DNA of 37,229 nucleotides from Pleomorphomonas sp. (GCA_030603685.1 JAUVXG010000024.1:1-37229); one strand, 5' to 3'. Positions 1 to 10,293 are shown, counted from the first letter of the stretch. Translations and numbers: made by a program. Notes: generated from the sequence alone by a model not told the origin.

Positions 1-2
1 GG

Positions 3-2408
3 GCGAAACCCTCCGCGCCGGAAGGCTCGGGAAAGTCACACGACTGTTGCCAAGATCACGACCATCACGCTGCTTCCGACGCGCATGCGCACCATCGTGG
101 CGGCGTTGCAACCAGTACCGCCAAGGATCCGGTGTGCGGCATGACGGTCGACCCGGATACCACGAAGTACCGGGCGACCTTCGAGCAGGAAACCTATTAT
201 TTCTGCTCGGAGAGCTGCTTGCGAAAGTTCACGGCCAATCCGCACGATTATGTTCATGGGACGAAACCCTCCGCGCCGGCTCCAGCCGTTTCCGAGGGGA
301 CGATCTACACGTGCCCGATGCATCCGGAGGTGCGGCAGGTCGGCCCCGGCAGTTGCCCCATTTGCGGCATGGCGCTCGAACCTGAGATCGTCACGGCGGA
401 TGACGGCCCCAGCGCGGAACTCCGCGACATGAACCGCCGTTTCAGAATCGGTTTGGCGATCGCCGTCCCGGTGGTCGCTCTTGAAATGGGCGGTCACTTT
501 CTGGGACTTGATCGTGTTATCGAGCCGGGCGTTTCCAATATCCTGCAGTTTCTGCTGGCAACCCCCGTCGTTCTCTGGGCGGGATGGCCATTCTTCGAGC
601 GCGGCTGGCGATCGGTGATGTCGGGCTCGCTGAATATGTTCACGCTGATTGCCATGGGCACGGGCATCGCGTGGCTTTACAGCGTTGTCGCCACCTTCGC
701 CCCAGCCCTGTTCCCGGAGGCTTTCCGCAATCACGATGGGTCGGTTGCGGTTTATTTCGAGGCGGCGGCGGTGATCACCGTCCTGGTGCTCCTCGGTCAG
801 GTTCTTGAGCTTAAGGCACGCGAGCAAACTTCCGGAGCTATCAAGGCCTTGCTCGGCCTCGCACCTGCGACGGCGCGCCGCATTGCGGAGGGTGGCCACG
901 AGGAGGAGGTAGAGCTGTCACGTGTAGTCGTCGGCGATCGCCTACGCGTCCGCCCCGGCGACAAGGTGCCTCTCGATGGCGAGGTGCTGGAAGGCCGTTC
1001 CAACGTCAACGAGTCGATGGTTACGGGCGAGCCCCTGCCCGTCGTGAAGGCGGCGGGCGCCCAGGTTATCGGCGGAACGCTCAACGGCCAGGGAAGCTTC
1101 ATCATGCGGGCCGACAAGGTCGGCGCCGATACGATGCTGGCGCAGATCGTCCAGCTGGTGGCCAAGGCTCAGCGGTCTAGGGCCCCGATTCAGCGTCTGG
1201 CGGACCAGGTGTCCGGTTGGTTCGTCCCGGCGGTTCTGGGCGTTGCCGTACTGGCATTCGTGGCTTGGGCTCTCTGGGGACCGGAGCCCGCGATGGCCTT
1301 CGGCACCATAGCCGCCGTCAGCGTGTTGATCATAGCCTGCCCCTGCGCGCTCGGCCTTGCCACGCCGATGTCGATCATGGTCGGCGTCGGCCGCGGTGCC
1401 GCGGCAGGCGTTTTGATAAGGAACGCCGAAGCGCTGGAGCGGATGGAGAAGATCGATCTCCTGGTGGTCGACAAGACGGGAACCCTTACCGAGGGGAAGC
1501 CTGCCGTAACGGCCGTCCGCCCGCTTGGGGGCTTTGACGAAACCGAGCTTCTCACGCTGGCGGCAAGCCTGGAACGGGCGAGCGAGCATCCACTGGCGGC
1601 GGCCGTGGTCGCTGCGGCGGAAGAGCGCAAATTGAGCCTCGAACCGGTCGAGCATTTCGATGCACCGACCGGCAAGGGCGTCGAGGGACGCGTGGGTGGT
1701 AGAGTGGTCCTGATCGGAAGCGCCCGATTCCTCAAGGAGCGGGGGATCGATATTGCCGCCGCCGAAGCCTTGGCTGAACCGCTGCGGAACGATGGCGCCA
1801 CGGCCATTTTGGTAGCCGTCGACGGCAGCGCGGCCGGCGTTGTCGCCATCGCAGATCCGGTTAAGACCTCGGCGCCTGAAGCCATCAAGGCTTTGCATGA
1901 TGCCGGAATCAGGATCGTCATGCTGACGGGCGATAACCGCGCGACAGCCGAGGCAGTCGCTCGCCGTCTTGGCATCGATGAAGTGAAAGCAGAGGTGCTT
2001 CCGGAGGACAAAGGGACCGTTGTGGCCGCCTTCCGCGTCGAAGGGCGCGTGGTTGCGATGGCCGGCGATGGCGTCAACGACGCGCCTGCGCTCGCCGCCG
2101 CCGATGTCGGCATTGCGATGGGAAGCGGGACCGACGTTGCCATTGAGAGCGCCGGTGTGACGCTTCTGCGCGGCGATCTCAACGGCATCGTGTCGGCAAT
2201 GAAGCTCAGCCGCGCCACCATGCGCAACATCCGCCAGAATCTCGTGCTGGCCTTCGTCTACAACGTCGCGGGCATTCCCATCGCCGCAGGCGCGCTTTAT
2301 CCGGCGTTCGGTCTGACGTTATCGCCAGTCATAGCTGCGGCAGCCATGGCGCTGTCGTCCGTCAGCGTGATCGCCAACGCGCTGAGACTTAGGACCGAGA
2401 CTATGTAG
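3..2408 (+). CDS. copA: Copper/silver-translocating P1B-type ATPase, 5' end outside window
   Basis: ATP-driven export of Cu(I)/Ag(I) across the inner membrane. The reading frame is open to the first base, so the gene starts upstream; the first in-frame ATG (132) lies inside the YHS motif DPVCGMTV and cannot be the start. Visible in order: a His/Cys-rich stretch (CCQDHDHH, then HAHH), a YHS domain (about 117-250), a heavy-metal-binding HMBD motif YTCPMHPEV...CPICGM (about 306-375), membrane helices, the actuator motif TGEP, the transport-site helix [12 protein letters not shown], the phosphorylation site DKTGTLTEG, the SEHPLA motif of the nucleotide domain and [10 protein letters not shown]. 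All catalytic motifs are intact, so the pump is probably functional. The CPC motif and N-terminal YHS/HMBD domains fit the CopA/SilP group of copper resistance loci. No copper regulator is visible in the window. The linker codons at the window start repeat almost exactly at 258-280. Confidence 0.93.
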   Translation, partial: AKPSAPEGSGKSHDCCQDHDHHAASDAHAHHRGGVATSTAKDPVCGMTVDPDTTKYRATFEQETYYFCSESCLRKFTANPHDYVHGTKPSAPAPAVSEGTIYTCPMHPEVRQVGPGSCPICGMALEPEIVTADDGPSAELRDMNRRFRIGLAIAVPVVALEMGGHFLGLDRVIEPGVSNILQFLLATPVVLWAGWPFFERGWRSVMSGSLNMFTLIAMGTGIAWLYSVVATFAPALFPEAFRNHDGSVAVYFEAAAVITVLVLLGQVLELKAREQTSGAIKALLGLAPATARRIAEGGHEEEVELSRVVVGDRLRVRPGDKVPLDGEVLEGRSNVNESMVTGEPLPVVKAAGAQVIGGTLNGQGSFIMRADKVGADTMLAQIVQLVAKAQRSRAPIQRLADQVSGWFVPAVLGVAVLAFVAWALWGPEPAMAFGTIAAVSVLIIACPCALGLATPMSIMVGVGRGAAAGVLIRNAEALERMEKIDLLVVDKTGTLTEGKPAVTAVRPLGGFDETELLTLAASLERASEHPLAAAVVAAAEERKLSLEPVEHFDAPTGKGVEGRVGGRVVLIGSARFLKERGIDIAAAEALAEPLRNDGATAILVAVDGSAAGVVAIADPVKTSAPEAIKALHDAGIRIVMLTGDNRATAEAVARRLGIDEVKAEVLPEDKGTVVAAFRVEGRVVAMAGDGVNDAPALAAADVGIAMGSGTDVAIESAGVTLLRGDLNGIVSAMKLSRATMRNIRQNLVLAFVYNVAGIPIAAGALYPAFGLTLSPVIAAAAMALSSVSVIANALRLRTETM

Positions 2409-2529
2409 CGTTATGAACTGACGATTAGCGCGAAGGCAATTTCCGCGGCCGACCAAAGTGGGGCGGCTGCGGACCGGTCAGAATGGCGCATCGAGACTAC
2501 TGCGTTCCGCCATGTCAAACTCATGCCAA

Positions 2530-3119
2530 TCAGCATGACGGTAGAGCGGCATCCAATTGGGCTGGATGTCGTTCATTCTCTATTTCATCCAGATTCCATT
2601 CGAGAAACAAAGCTGTCCGCAGCAGACTGATGATGCTGTCCCTAAGAAATGGACTATCTCCGGTCTCCTGAAGTTTGCGTTCCGCTCTCGCTAAGGAGGC
2701 TTGCATCGACGGCTGCTTCAGCAAGTCCGGGTGCCAATGCAGGAGAGCCCGGACGACGAGGTTTCGGTATCCGTGCCGGCCGCTGTAGTCGAAGTGGTTT
2801 GCGACCGATATGAGCTTCTCCTGCCCCGAGCCGACGACGCGATCGGCTTCCAGCGAAATCAGCAAGCTTAGGATAACGAGCATGTTCTCCTTCTCATGCT
2901 CGGTAAAAACATTCAGAGCCCCGATTTGGAAAATGGCGCGTTCCAGGAACGCTTCCGGATTGGGTGCGCCTTCCGCGTGCAGGCTTTCCCGTCGTATGCC
3001 TCGATGAACTCGTCCTTGAACTTCTCCGACCACGGACGCGGCCTGACCGTCTCGATAATCTCCGCAAGAGGGCGGATCTCGCTGGTCCAGACGACTTCGC
3101 CACCTTTCAGATCATAGGT
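2530..3119 (-). pseudogene. Unrecognised gene remnant, frameshifted and lacking its N-terminus
   Basis: The minus strand reads as natural protein in two consecutive frames. The first runs from about 3119 to 2990 (contains GGEVVWTSEIRPLAEI and FKDEFIEAYDG). The second runs from about 2988 to the stop at 2530 (contains GAPNPEAFLERA, FTEHEKENMLVILSLL, SGRHGYRNLVVRALLHW). A one-base indel near 2983-2992 explains the switch. There is no start codon before the junction with the IS5 fragment at about 3118, so the N-terminus was lost by insertion or deletion. The visible part looks alpha-helical and soluble. I do not recognise the family. Confidence 0.55.
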
Positions 3120-3596
3120 TCACTCACAAAAAGCAGCAGTCCCAGCGTATCGGTGACGATGTGGCGCTTGCGACCCTTGATCTTCTTGCCCGCGTCATAG
3201 CCGGAGATTCCACCGCTTTCCGTGGTTTTCACGCTTTGGCTGTCGATCACGCCCGCTGTCGGGCTGGCTTCCCGTCCCTCCAGGTCGCGGGCGCTCATGA
3301 CCAGCAGATGATTGATCGTCTCAAACAGCCCCATATTGCGCCAGTCGTAGAAATAGCCCTGAACCGTCGACACCGGCGGGAAGTCCTTCGGCAACATTCG
3401 CCATTGGCCGCCGCCCGTTGCCAGATAGAGCACCGCGTTCATCACCTCCCGCAGATCGGTGGTGCGCGGCCGACCGCCCGGCTTGGCGGACGGAAGCAAC
3501 GGCCAGATCAGCGCCCGTTCGCCATCCGTCAAATCGCTTGGATACCGTCCTCCGGCTCGGGCTATGCTCATGGCGAGCGATATCGGTCCAGGCCAT
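3107..3596 (-). pseudogene. IS5-family transposase, frameshifted and 3'-truncated
   Basis: DDE transposase remnant. The likely native start is the ATG at 3596 (MAWTDIARHEHS). The frame then shifts near 3555-3565 into RAGGRYPSDLTDGERALI and continues through GGRPRTTDLREVMNAVLYL, the first catalytic Asp in VIDSQSVKTTE, and GYDAGKKIKGRKRHIV. It ends after LGLLLFV, where a complete element would continue with the second catalytic Asp and the Glu. With both a frameshift and loss of the C-terminal catalytic half, it cannot make an active transposase. Confidence 0.75.
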
Positions 3597-3680
3597 TTGA
3601 TCCTCCATTTGTCTCGACAACAAACGAGAATCACAACCTCCTGATATCGCTCAACTTCTTTTCGGGCGGGCTCTTAGGTC
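3107..3680 (-). mobile_element. IS5-family insertion sequence fragment
   Basis: This is the 5' half of an IS5-family (IS427-like group) element. It contains the transposase start and upstream flank but not the 3' half. The internal break is at about 3118, where the sequence passes into the unrelated gene remnant. The outer end is probably between 3640 and 3680; I cannot place a terminal repeat without the partner end. Confidence 0.6.
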
Positions 3681-3874
3681 CAGGGCGTCCTGATCGACCG
3701 AAAAAGGCCCCCCTGCTGACCGGCAAGAATATCGCGCATCGATGCACGGAGCGGCCCAACGGGGTCAAAGTTTCGCGTCACCCACAGAAGTGCCGCACCG
3801 TGCCGATCATAAAATGCCAGCCTGCCGTTGATGCCGTACAGTGCGATGGTCGCCAACTGCGCCTCAAGCGCCAC
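3674..3874 (-). CDS. Small hypothetical protein, doubtful
   Basis: A 66-codon frame beginning MALEAQLATIALYGINGRLAFYD. Its last codons run into the presumed end of the IS5 fragment, so it may be the N-terminal remnant of a longer gene cut by the element. The composition is protein-like, but I see no recognisable domain and no strong ribosome binding site. It may be non-coding. Confidence 0.25.
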   Translation of the reverse strand: MALEAQLATIALYGINGRLAFYDRHGAALLWVTRNFDPVGPLRASMRDILAGQQGGLFRSIRTPWT

Positions 3875-3898
3875 CTTTGACCTCTCGTAAGTGCAATC

Positions 3899-4105
3899 AT
3901 GCCCTTACTCGGCAAGCTAGAACAAGGGCTTCTCGATACAGGTATTCTGCTGGTTGAGGATGAGGGCCAGATGATAATATCCGAATGGGGCTACGAGCTT
4001 ATCTGCACTGGGGTGACCGTGGCTCCCAAGGGGAGAATCGTGGGCAAATCTTCGACCTATCGAAGGTACCTCGACGTGCTCAACAAGCACATTCAGTATA
4101 ATTGA
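3899..4105 (+). CDS. Small hypothetical protein, doubtful
   Basis: A 68-codon frame starting at an ATG with a plausible protein sequence (LLVEDEGQMIISEWGYELI, ending LDVLNKHIQYN). There is no clear Shine-Dalgarno sequence and no recognised family. It points towards the convergent end of the tra operon. From 4106 to 4219 I see no gene. Confidence 0.3.
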   Translation: MPLLGKLEQGLLDTGILLVEDEGQMIISEWGYELICTGVTVAPKGRIVGKSSTYRRYLDVLNKHIQYN

Positions 4106-4219
4106 CGCGCTTTTGTCCTCGACTACCAGCGGTGAACTGATCGATTTGATTTATCAGATTACTGCGGGATTGCCTGTTATCGAAGTTTCACACCTCAAGA
4201 GATCGATTCATCCCGACGA

Positions 4220-4834
4220 TTAAGGTGTTCTCCCACCGATTCCTGACAGATCCACCCGAATTCCAGCTTCACATGGCGGCGTAGTCGACGTCTCGGATGG
4301 TGTCCTTAAAGGTTCGCCAGCAGTCGGCGGCGCCTCACCATTCTCGACTTCCACCCTGCTCAACTTTGATGGACTCGGATCGGGTGCGATGAACACAGAG
4401 CTTCCTTCGAAAGTGCCAGTCTTCCAAGCCTCGATGGCATCTTCCAGCATCTGAGGCAGAACGCTATCATCGGTCGGATTGCCATACCAATTGAGCACGA
4501 TCCGCCAGACCTTGCCGAAGAGGGACGTTCCCTGACGCAGGTTGGAACACGCATCGAGCAAGTCAGGGGAAATTCCCGACGGATCCTTGATACCGATCCC
4601 GACCGGGTACTGCGTGATACCAACCCGGACAACAGCATGTCCGACATGAGCCCGGATGGTCGCCAGTGCCTCATCCGGCGTTTTCGCTACGGGCACCAGG
4701 ACGATGCGGTTTCCACTCCTGACCGCAACGCTGAGTGGATCGGTCGATCCAACTGTCTTGAGGAAGGTCTCGACAATGGCGGGTTTCAGGGAAGGGTCCG
4801 CGCAGCGGTGGATGAGATCGACATCAATGGGCAT
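4220..4834 (-). CDS. traH: Conjugal transfer protein TraH
   Basis: Last gene of the traAFBH operon typical of Ti and related rhizobial plasmids. It is 204 residues, starts at an ATG preceded by a strong GAGGAG ribosome binding site 8 bases upstream, and lies 21 bases after traB. The N-terminal two-thirds is a mixed alpha/beta region (MPIDVDLIHRCADPSLKPAI, then repeated Val/Ile strands). The last 50 residues are Pro/Ser/Thr-rich and probably disordered. TraH has no established biochemical role; the assignment rests on gene order, length and general resemblance. Confidence 0.8.
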   Translation of the reverse strand: MPIDVDLIHRCADPSLKPAIVETFLKTVGSTDPLSVAVRSGNRIVLVPVAKTPDEALATIRAHVGHAVVRVGITQYPVGIGIKDPSGISPDLLDACSNLRQGTSLFGKVWRIVLNWYGNPTDDSVLPQMLEDAIEAWKTGTFEGSSVFIAPDPSPSKLSRVEVENGEAPPTAGEPLRTPSETSTTPPCEAGIRVDLSGIGGRTP

Positions 4835-4855
4835 GGTAGGAACTCCTCTTCAGCC

Positions 4856-6034
4856 TCAACGGTTGAAAGCGGTGACAAGTGGCAGATCGAAGAGCCGCGC
4901 CCAGGCCTCGACACTCGCCCGCTGGATCGCGGGAATGGAAGTGTCTTTCGCCCACCAGCCATTGGCGATGGCAACGATCCGGTCGGGACGTTGGAACGCC
5001 GATTGCAGAACCGGCCAGACGAGAAGCTGCTCGTAGCAGATGAGCGGCGCGATCCGCTGACCGGCAGCTGCCACGACGGGATCGCCGAATAGCGTTCCCC
5101 TCGCACCGCCTGTGAGACCGAGCCACGATCGCCATGGCTGCCACATGGCGACCGGCACCGGCATCCGCTGACGGTAGAGAACCTTTGCACCCGCTCGGCC
5201 GAGCGCGACCATCACGGTATCGTAGCCTTGAGTGTCGATGACGGCGGCTCCGGCAATCACCGTGATGTCGAGATTGGCCAGAGCCTCGCCCCACAGATGC
5301 TCCACGGTTGGCGTCAGGATGCCAAAGGCACTTTCCGGGAAAACGATGACCTGCGAGCCGCCCTCGGCTTCTTTCCGGACTTGGGCGATCAACGATTGCT
5401 GCTGGTGGAGTGTGTCGGCCCGCCCAAAGGCCGCTCCGGCTGCGGTATCGATACCCCGCCACTCTCCTGACGCTGGAGAGCCGTTTCCTGATACGGCAGC
5501 TATGCCGGTAAGAACTCCGGCCGACAGGGCAATCGCGGGGGCCAATCGCGTGGTCATCAGGCAAAGGCCAAGCGCCATTACCATCAGCCCCCACCATCCC
5601 CAGCCGGGAAGTAGCACGCCGGCGGCTGTGATCGGATGAGCCCAACCGGTGATGCCGAATGGCGGAACGGCCGTCAACACCATGGCGACCCCATAGCGCC
5701 CCGCCCTTCTCCAGCCTTTGCGCGCCGTCCAAGCCAACGCATGAATGATGACAAAGGGGACCGAGCCCACGATCCAGAACAGGAAGCCGACCGAGACCGA
5801 TGAGCCGAGGAACGCCGCCGTACCCTGCGGAAGCCCTCGCGACGCCGCCAGGAAATATCCAGCCGAAACGGCCGCGGCGACCATCCGGCTTGGCGCCGAC
5901 GCCCAGAGCGCCGGAAACAGCATGGCGACGGGCAATGCCAGCAGCTGGCCACTCCAGGCTGTTCCACCGGCAAGGCAAGCGGCAGACACCAGAACGGCCG
6001 ACCGGATGTGAATCGATCGTCGGGAGGGCTTCAG
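4856..6034 (-). CDS. traB: Conjugal transfer protein TraB, apolipoprotein N-acyltransferase-like
   Basis: Multi-spanning membrane protein with a C-terminal nitrilase/apolipoprotein N-acyltransferase (Lnt)-type domain. About six hydrophobic helices come first (SGQLLALPVAMLFPALWA onward), then the carbon-nitrogen hydrolase half: the Glu motif VIVFPESAFG, LYRQRMPVPVAMW, and the Cys motif APLICYEQ. By alignment with Lnt, the position of the catalytic Lys (YDKRHLVPFG in Lnt) is Gln here, so the Glu-Lys-Cys triad looks incomplete. The start is uncertain, because no ATG or GTG precedes the first helix. CTG at 6034, three bases after the traF stop, gives MKPSRRSIHIRS; TTG at 6079 is the alternative. 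Translation is probably coupled to traF. TraB of Ti plasmids aids conjugation, but its chemistry is not known. Confidence 0.85.
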   Translation of the reverse strand: MKPSRRSIHIRSAVLVSAACLAGGTAWSGQLLALPVAMLFPALWASAPSRMVAAAVSAGYFLAASRGLPQGTAAFLGSSVSVGFLFWIVGSVPFVIIHALAWTARKGWRRAGRYGVAMVLTAVPPFGITGWAHPITAAGVLLPGWGWWGLMVMALGLCLMTTRLAPAIALSAGVLTGIAAVSGNGSPASGEWRGIDTAAGAAFGRADTLHQQQSLIAQVRKEAEGGSQVIVFPESAFGILTPTVEHLWGEALANLDITVIAGAAVIDTQGYDTVMVALGRAGAKVLYRQRMPVPVAMWQPWRSWLGLTGGARGTLFGDPVVAAAGQRIAPLICYEQLLVWPVLQSAFQRPDRIVAIANGWWAKDTSIPAIQRASVEAWARLFDLPLVTAFNR

Positions 6035-6035
6035 A

Positions 6036-6701
6036 TCAGAGAGCGCCGGCGGAGGTAAAGGTGAGGAGCGGCCGCGCAAGACCGAGGAAACCGGTGTCGG
6101 GTACCGGCCCGAAATAGCGGGAGTCATAGGAGCCTCTGAACCGCGAGTGCAGAAAGAACTGGCCTGGCGGGACGACGCCACCGGTCCAAGGGGCAAGAGC
6201 CCGACCTTGGCCGTCCCTTGAGCTGAGCCGCGAGTGCGGGAGCGAGACACCGTCGATCCGTACCTCGGCAACAACGACGATATTCGCTCCGGCAATTGCC
6301 ACGATCGTCTTGATGAGCGGGGCCGCGCCGCCGGGACAGGCCCCCCGTAGAAAATATCCCCGCGCCAGCCCGAAATCCGACAACGCGCCCGAAGGCGGAC
6401 ATATGAAGACCAGATCGCCAACGGCGACAGGCCGATTAGGCGTGACAACCTGCCAGAGACCAAGCGGCTCGCTCGGGGTCAGATTGATACGCAGACGGGT
6501 CAAAATCCCCACGCTGACAAACGCGACTATCAGCGCCAGGCCAACGCCAGAGATGGTGAGGACGCGCCGCCGGGTTTGCTGCCAACGCTTCTCTCCGCTC
6601 GGCCTCTCCGCTTCACCGCGTTGCTTGGCGGCCGGACAGGATGGCTGCACCGGCATGTCGTCGGAGATTCCCGCTACCCCGCTTCCTGGAAAGGCCGTCA
6701 T
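6036..6701 (-). CDS. traF: Conjugal transfer signal peptidase-like protease TraF
   Basis: S26-type (signal peptidase I-like) serine protease. In RP4 the homologous TraF processes and cyclises the pilin TrbC; the same role at the inner membrane is inferred here. A single membrane anchor ([20 protein letters not shown]) precedes the nucleophile motif [11 protein letters not shown] (Ser), and the general-base Lys lies in [11 protein letters not shown]. The C-terminus carries [19 protein letters not shown], which matches the usual substrate-binding box. The ATG at 6701 overlaps the traA stop (ATGA), which fixes the start and implies translational coupling. The roughly 45-residue cytoplasmic leader is longer than usual, and an internal Met (MPVQPSC) is a less likely start. 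Confidence 0.9.
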   Translation of the reverse strand: MTAFPGSGVAGISDDMPVQPSCPAAKQRGEAERPSGEKRWQQTRRRVLTISGVGLALIVAFVSVGILTRLRINLTPSEPLGLWQVVTPNRPVAVGDLVFICPPSGALSDFGLARGYFLRGACPGGAAPLIKTIVAIAGANIVVVAEVRIDGVSLPHSRLSSRDGQGRALAPWTGGVVPPGQFFLHSRFRGSYDSRYFGPVPDTGFLGLARPLLTFTSAGAL

Positions 6702-9700
6702 TGCAGTCTCATCCCTCTTGATTGCGAAAGGGTCTGACGCTGGGCTTCGCGGAGGCCCTCGGCCTCCTTTGTCCGCTGCGCGCCGGCAAGCTGTTGAATG
6801 GTTCTGAGGTCAGGCCAAGCGCCTTTGAGGTCTTGCCGTTGATCCTGGCTCAGACCGTTCGACAGTTCCCTGGCCGTCTCGCCATCGCTGTCTCTTGCTG
6901 TGAGCGGCAAGAAGGTCCGTTCTCCGAAGCGTTCGGCAACAGTCTTGGCAAATCCCTCCAGTTCGGCCGCAATCATTCTGTCCTCAAGGGCGAACCCGAG
7001 CGCGGCGGGAAGGTCGTTGCGGTCGATGGCATCGCGAATGCGCTCGAGCGTCTGGCGCGCTCCCTCCGAGAGTGCCGGGATATCGACGGCGGCCTTCAGC
7101 CTGATGCCGCGCTCTTCGGCCTCGTAGCGCCGTTCCGCCTCGGCCCGGAGCCGCAACCAGGTCTCGAGGTCACGGGTGAGCGCCGGGACGTTGAGCGCGG
7201 CGTGCTCGCGTGCCTCCCGCTCTGACCGTCCGGAAAACAGCCCCGTCCCGCCCTTCAAAACCCCGAAGCTCTGTGGCTGGTCCTTGAGCTTTGCCAGGGT
7301 GGTCGCTGCCGTCTCGCGGTTCGCCATCATGGCGTCGACATCAACCTTGGCGAAGGCACTTTCCGGATCGGCGAAGACGAAGTGGAAGCGGGAAGAGACC
7401 TGCTCCCATTGCCGCGAGAGGACAGGGTCGGCGACGAGCCGGTCCTCGACCGCCTCGGCGATGGAACTTCGATGTGCGGAAGTACCGGCGACCATGGGCC
7501 TTGCCTCCTTGAGCGGCTCCGTTGGGGTTTGCTTTTGCGGGGCGACAAGACCGAGGCGCTGGCCCGCAACGACGAGCCGGGCGCCGAGATCGACGAGCCG
7601 ATCCGTTTGCCGGACGGTCCAGCGGAGCTTCTCGGCAACTAGCGTGCGGGCGACGCGAAGAAGGTCGAGGCCGCGCACCTCGGCAAAGCGGAGGCTCGCG
7701 CGATAGAACCGCGAGCCCGCGTACTCGAGGGTCGTTTCCTTCGATCGCGCTTGCGACAGGATCTTCGTCAGCCCGCCGGCCTTCCGGAAGGAGAGCGCAC
7801 CATAGTAGAGGCCGACATCCTCGCGATGGCGGGTCAGCGCCACATAGGTCAGATGCCGATCCAGCGAGAGCGTGGCCAGCACCTTGACCCGGTCAACGGT
7901 CGCGCCTTGGGACTTGTGGATCGTCGTCGCATAGCCATGGTCGACGTTGGCGTAGAAACGCTGGTCAACCTCGACACGGCGGCGGTGCTCGCCCTCCCCC
8001 ACCGTGGCAGCAAACCAGCCGGGACGGGCTTCGACTACGTGGCCGATCATGCCGTTCTTCACGCCGAGCGAACCCTCGTTCCTCAGGAAGACTATCTGGT
8101 CGCCGGCGGCGAACTTGCGGACGCCGTCTTCGGTCTGGAAGGCATGGCCTTCTGCCACCAATCCACGTTCGATCAGCCTGCTGCGCGCCATGTCGTTGAG
8201 CGCGCGGACATCACGGCGCAGATGTGCCAGGATCAGCGTGGACTTCGTGGGATCATAGTCACGATTCCAGTCGTTGATCAGCGCGGCGACAGCCTCGGCC
8301 TTGAACCGGCTCGGGCAAAGCTTGCCGTTTGTTTCATAGGCCGTCAGCGCCTCGGCCATCCGCCCTCTTGCAAGATCGAACGAGGCCTCCCGCATCCACG
8401 GCTCGCGCTGGCGATAGATGGTTTGAAGCTCGGCATAGCCGGTGCGCTCGGCGATGGCCCGAAAGGCCGCCCCCGCCTCGATCGGCTGGAGCTGATCGGG
8501 ATCGCCGACCAGCACGAGCTTGGCACCTGATGTGACGACGCTTTCCACGATGAGCGCCATCTGGCGCGATGACACCATGCCCGCTTCGTCGAGCACGAAG
8601 ATCGTCCTGTCGTCGAGTCTGTCGCGGCCCTTACCCCAGGCCAGCTCCCATGAGGCGAGAGTGCGTGAGGCAATGCCTGCCTCTTTCTCCAAACCTTCGG
8701 CGGCCTTGCCGGCTAAGGCGGCACCGACCACGCGATAGCCCGCCGCTTCCCAGGCCTCCCGGGCAGCTTTCATCATGGTGGTCTTGCCGGCGCCGGCTCG
8801 GCCGACCACGGCGGCAAGCCGCCCTTCAGCCGCGACATGGGCGATCGCCGAACGCTGCTCGTCCGACAGACGGTCGTGGCGATCGAAGATGGAGCGGAGC
8901 ATCTTGTCCGGAACGCCGTGTGACGAACGACCGGATAGCCATTGGGCGCGGCTCACCATCCCGGCCTCAATCCGGATCAGCTCACGCGTCGAATACCTGG
9001 CGGGCTCGCGTTGGCCGGAACCGAGCCCGATCCGCTCGTCCTCGAGCTTGACGACATCCGGGCTCTGGAGGATGCGTGCCATCAACTGTTGGAACGTGCC
9101 GGCATCGTCCACATAGCGATGCAACACCTTGGCCACATCGCGAACCGTAAAGACGCTCATCTCGCGGGAGACGAGATCCAGCACGATCTCTGGGCGGCGC
9201 AGGATGCGGGCCATATTATCGGCGCGACGCTCTGCATGAAGTGCAACGCGTTCGAGCTTGGGCGACCAGCCGACCGCCTTTTCTTTCCGGTCGATCGCCT
9301 TGGCACTGACACCAATATGGGCGGTCGGCACGAGGTCGATACCGCGCTCGGCATAGGGCCGGCCATCGACGCGGATGTCGAGACCGGCAAGGGCTAAATG
9401 CTTGTTCTGGAGAGCGAGCCAACTCTCGCGCTGTTCAAGGAACTCCACCTTTTCGCCCGACCACAGGCGATAGACGATCTTGCCCACCTCATTGCGCAGG
9501 GGCTCGCCGGTCTCGCCGAGAACAGGAACTTTCTTCGATCCGAACCCATTCTCCGTCAGGGGCCGCAACGTGGTCATCAGGTGGACATGGGGATTGCCCG
9601 GTTCGTCGTGATAGACCCAATCAGCCACCTGACCACGTGCTAGCACCTGGGCCCCGACGAATTCTCGCATCAGGGTGATGTTCTGGTCCCGCGTCAGCTC

Positions 9701-10012
9701 CACCGGCAGGGCGATGATGAATTCCTTGGCGAGTTGGGCGTCGGAGCGCTTCTCGAAAGCCTCGACCGCGTTCCAGAAGGCTTCCGCGCTGCCGGCCACC
9801 GAGCGATCGGAGATCAGCGCGCGGCACCATTCCGGGGCATCAGACGGCAGCAGGAATTCCTCATAGGCGAGACCACGCTTTGCCGAGTAGTCGACCACCC
9901 GCCCCTCCGTCTCATGCTCCATGCGGGCACAATGGCGATAGGCCGCCGACAGAACGGCGCTGCGGCCCTGGCTGCGTGAGATCAGCTGCGGAGTGAAGTG
10001 GGTGATAGCCAA
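6698..10012 (-). CDS. traA: Ti-type TraA: MobQ relaxase fused to RecD-like helicase
   Basis: Nicks oriT and unwinds plasmid DNA for transfer. The N-terminal relaxase (residues about 1-240) has the conserved [10 protein letters not shown] segment and the metal-binding His triad [12 protein letters not shown]. The helicase portion (about 370-800) has Walker [12 protein letters not shown], Walker [22 protein letters not shown], and the late motifs [12 protein letters not shown] and YVALTRH. The remainder is charged and helical. I take TTG at 10012 ([16 protein letters not shown]) as the start because Ti TraA proteins begin at this point; ATG at 10102 would add 30 low-complexity residues. The 1104-residue length matches the family. 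It is the first gene of traAFBH and is divergent from traCDG across oriT. Confidence 0.93.
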   Translation of the reverse strand: MAITHFTPQLISRSQGRSAVLSAAYRHCARMEHETEGRVVDYSAKRGLAYEEFLLPSDAPEWCRALISDRSVAGSAEAFWNAVEAFEKRSDAQLAKEFIIALPVELTRDQNITLMREFVGAQVLARGQVADWVYHDEPGNPHVHLMTTLRPLTENGFGSKKVPVLGETGEPLRNEVGKIVYRLWSGEKVEFLEQRESWLALQNKHLALAGLDIRVDGRPYAERGIDLVPTAHIGVSAKAIDRKEKAVGWSPKLERVALHAERRADNMARILRRPEIVLDLVSREMSVFTVRDVAKVLHRYVDDAGTFQQLMARILQSPDVVKLEDERIGLGSGQREPARYSTRELIRIEAGMVSRAQWLSGRSSHGVPDKMLRSIFDRHDRLSDEQRSAIAHVAAEGRLAAVVGRAGAGKTTMMKAAREAWEAAGYRVVGAALAGKAAEGLEKEAGIASRTLASWELAWGKGRDRLDDRTIFVLDEAGMVSSRQMALIVESVVTSGAKLVLVGDPDQLQPIEAGAAFRAIAERTGYAELQTIYRQREPWMREASFDLARGRMAEALTAYETNGKLCPSRFKAEAVAALINDWNRDYDPTKSTLILAHLRRDVRALNDMARSRLIERGLVAEGHAFQTEDGVRKFAAGDQIVFLRNEGSLGVKNGMIGHVVEARPGWFAATVGEGEHRRRVEVDQRFYANVDHGYATTIHKSQGATVDRVKVLATLSLDRHLTYVALTRHREDVGLYYGALSFRKAGGLTKILSQARSKETTLEYAGSRFYRASLRFAEVRGLDLLRVARTLVAEKLRWTVRQTDRLVDLGARLVVAGQRLGLVAPQKQTPTEPLKEARPMVAGTSAHRSSIAEAVEDRLVADPVLSRQWEQVSSRFHFVFADPESAFAKVDVDAMMANRETAATTLAKLKDQPQSFGVLKGGTGLFSGRSEREAREHAALNVPALTRDLETWLRLRAEAERRYEAEERGIRLKAAVDIPALSEGARQTLERIRDAIDRNDLPAALGFALEDRMIAAELEGFAKTVAERFGERTFLPLTARDSDGETARELSNGLSQDQRQDLKGAWPDLRTIQQLAGAQRTKEAEGLREAQRQTLSQSRGMRLQ

Positions 10013-10099
10013 GGCGACAACGGCTTCCGGAGGACTGTGGAACACAAGACGTTCTTCGAAAGCGGCGGGTGCGGCCCCGCCGGGCTGAGAGCCCTTGGC

Positions 10100-10160
10100 C
10101 AAGGTGGAAAAGCAGGGCGTCGTGACAGCGACGTATTACTGCGCCCTTGGACCATTCCTT
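10100..10160. other. oriT: Origin of transfer (oriT), Ti/RSF1010-like nic region
   Basis: Lies between the divergent traA and traC genes. The plus strand shows an imperfect inverted repeat: AGGGCGTCG (10114-10122), then CGACG (10129-10133), followed by GCGCCCTTGG (10141-10150). GCGCCCT is the nic core shared by Q-type origins (RSF1010 and Ti plasmids). The exact nick position is inferred, not shown. Confidence 0.8.
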
Positions 10161-10244
10161 CGGAACGGCCGGGATGATTGTCCAAAGCGTCGGCGCCCTT
10201 GGACCATTCCTTCGGAACGGCCGGGATGATTGTCCAAAGCGTCG
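10141..10244 (+). repeat. Perfect 52-bp tandem duplication starting at the nic core
   Basis: 10141-10192 and 10193-10244 are identical, and a further GCGC follows at 10245. Each unit starts with the nic core GCGCCCTTGG and contains the dyad TTGGAC...GTCCAA plus an inner TTCC/GGAA hairpin. The duplication therefore gives two nic cores, only the first of which has the adjacent upstream inverted repeat. Confidence 0.9.
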
Positions 10245-10293
10245 GCGCTGCCGACTAGCTTTTTTATGAGTGGCCGCAAGCGGCCATTCTCCG

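Noticed and set aside
132-140. ATG at 132 as the start of the copper ATPase
   Set aside because: It lies inside the conserved DPVCGM motif and the frame is open to the window edge with His/Cys-rich sequence, so the gene begins upstream.
2409-2529. Readable frame directly after the ATPase stop
   Set aside because: No start codon near its beginning and it continues antisense to the better-supported minus-strand remnant.
4856-6463. Long upstream extension of traB
   Set aside because: The extension lies entirely within traF in another frame and lacks protein character; TraB homologues start near the first membrane helix.
10141-10244. Possible start of a CRISPR-like array at the oriT repeat
   Set aside because: Only two directly adjoining units without spacers; it is a simple tandem duplication.
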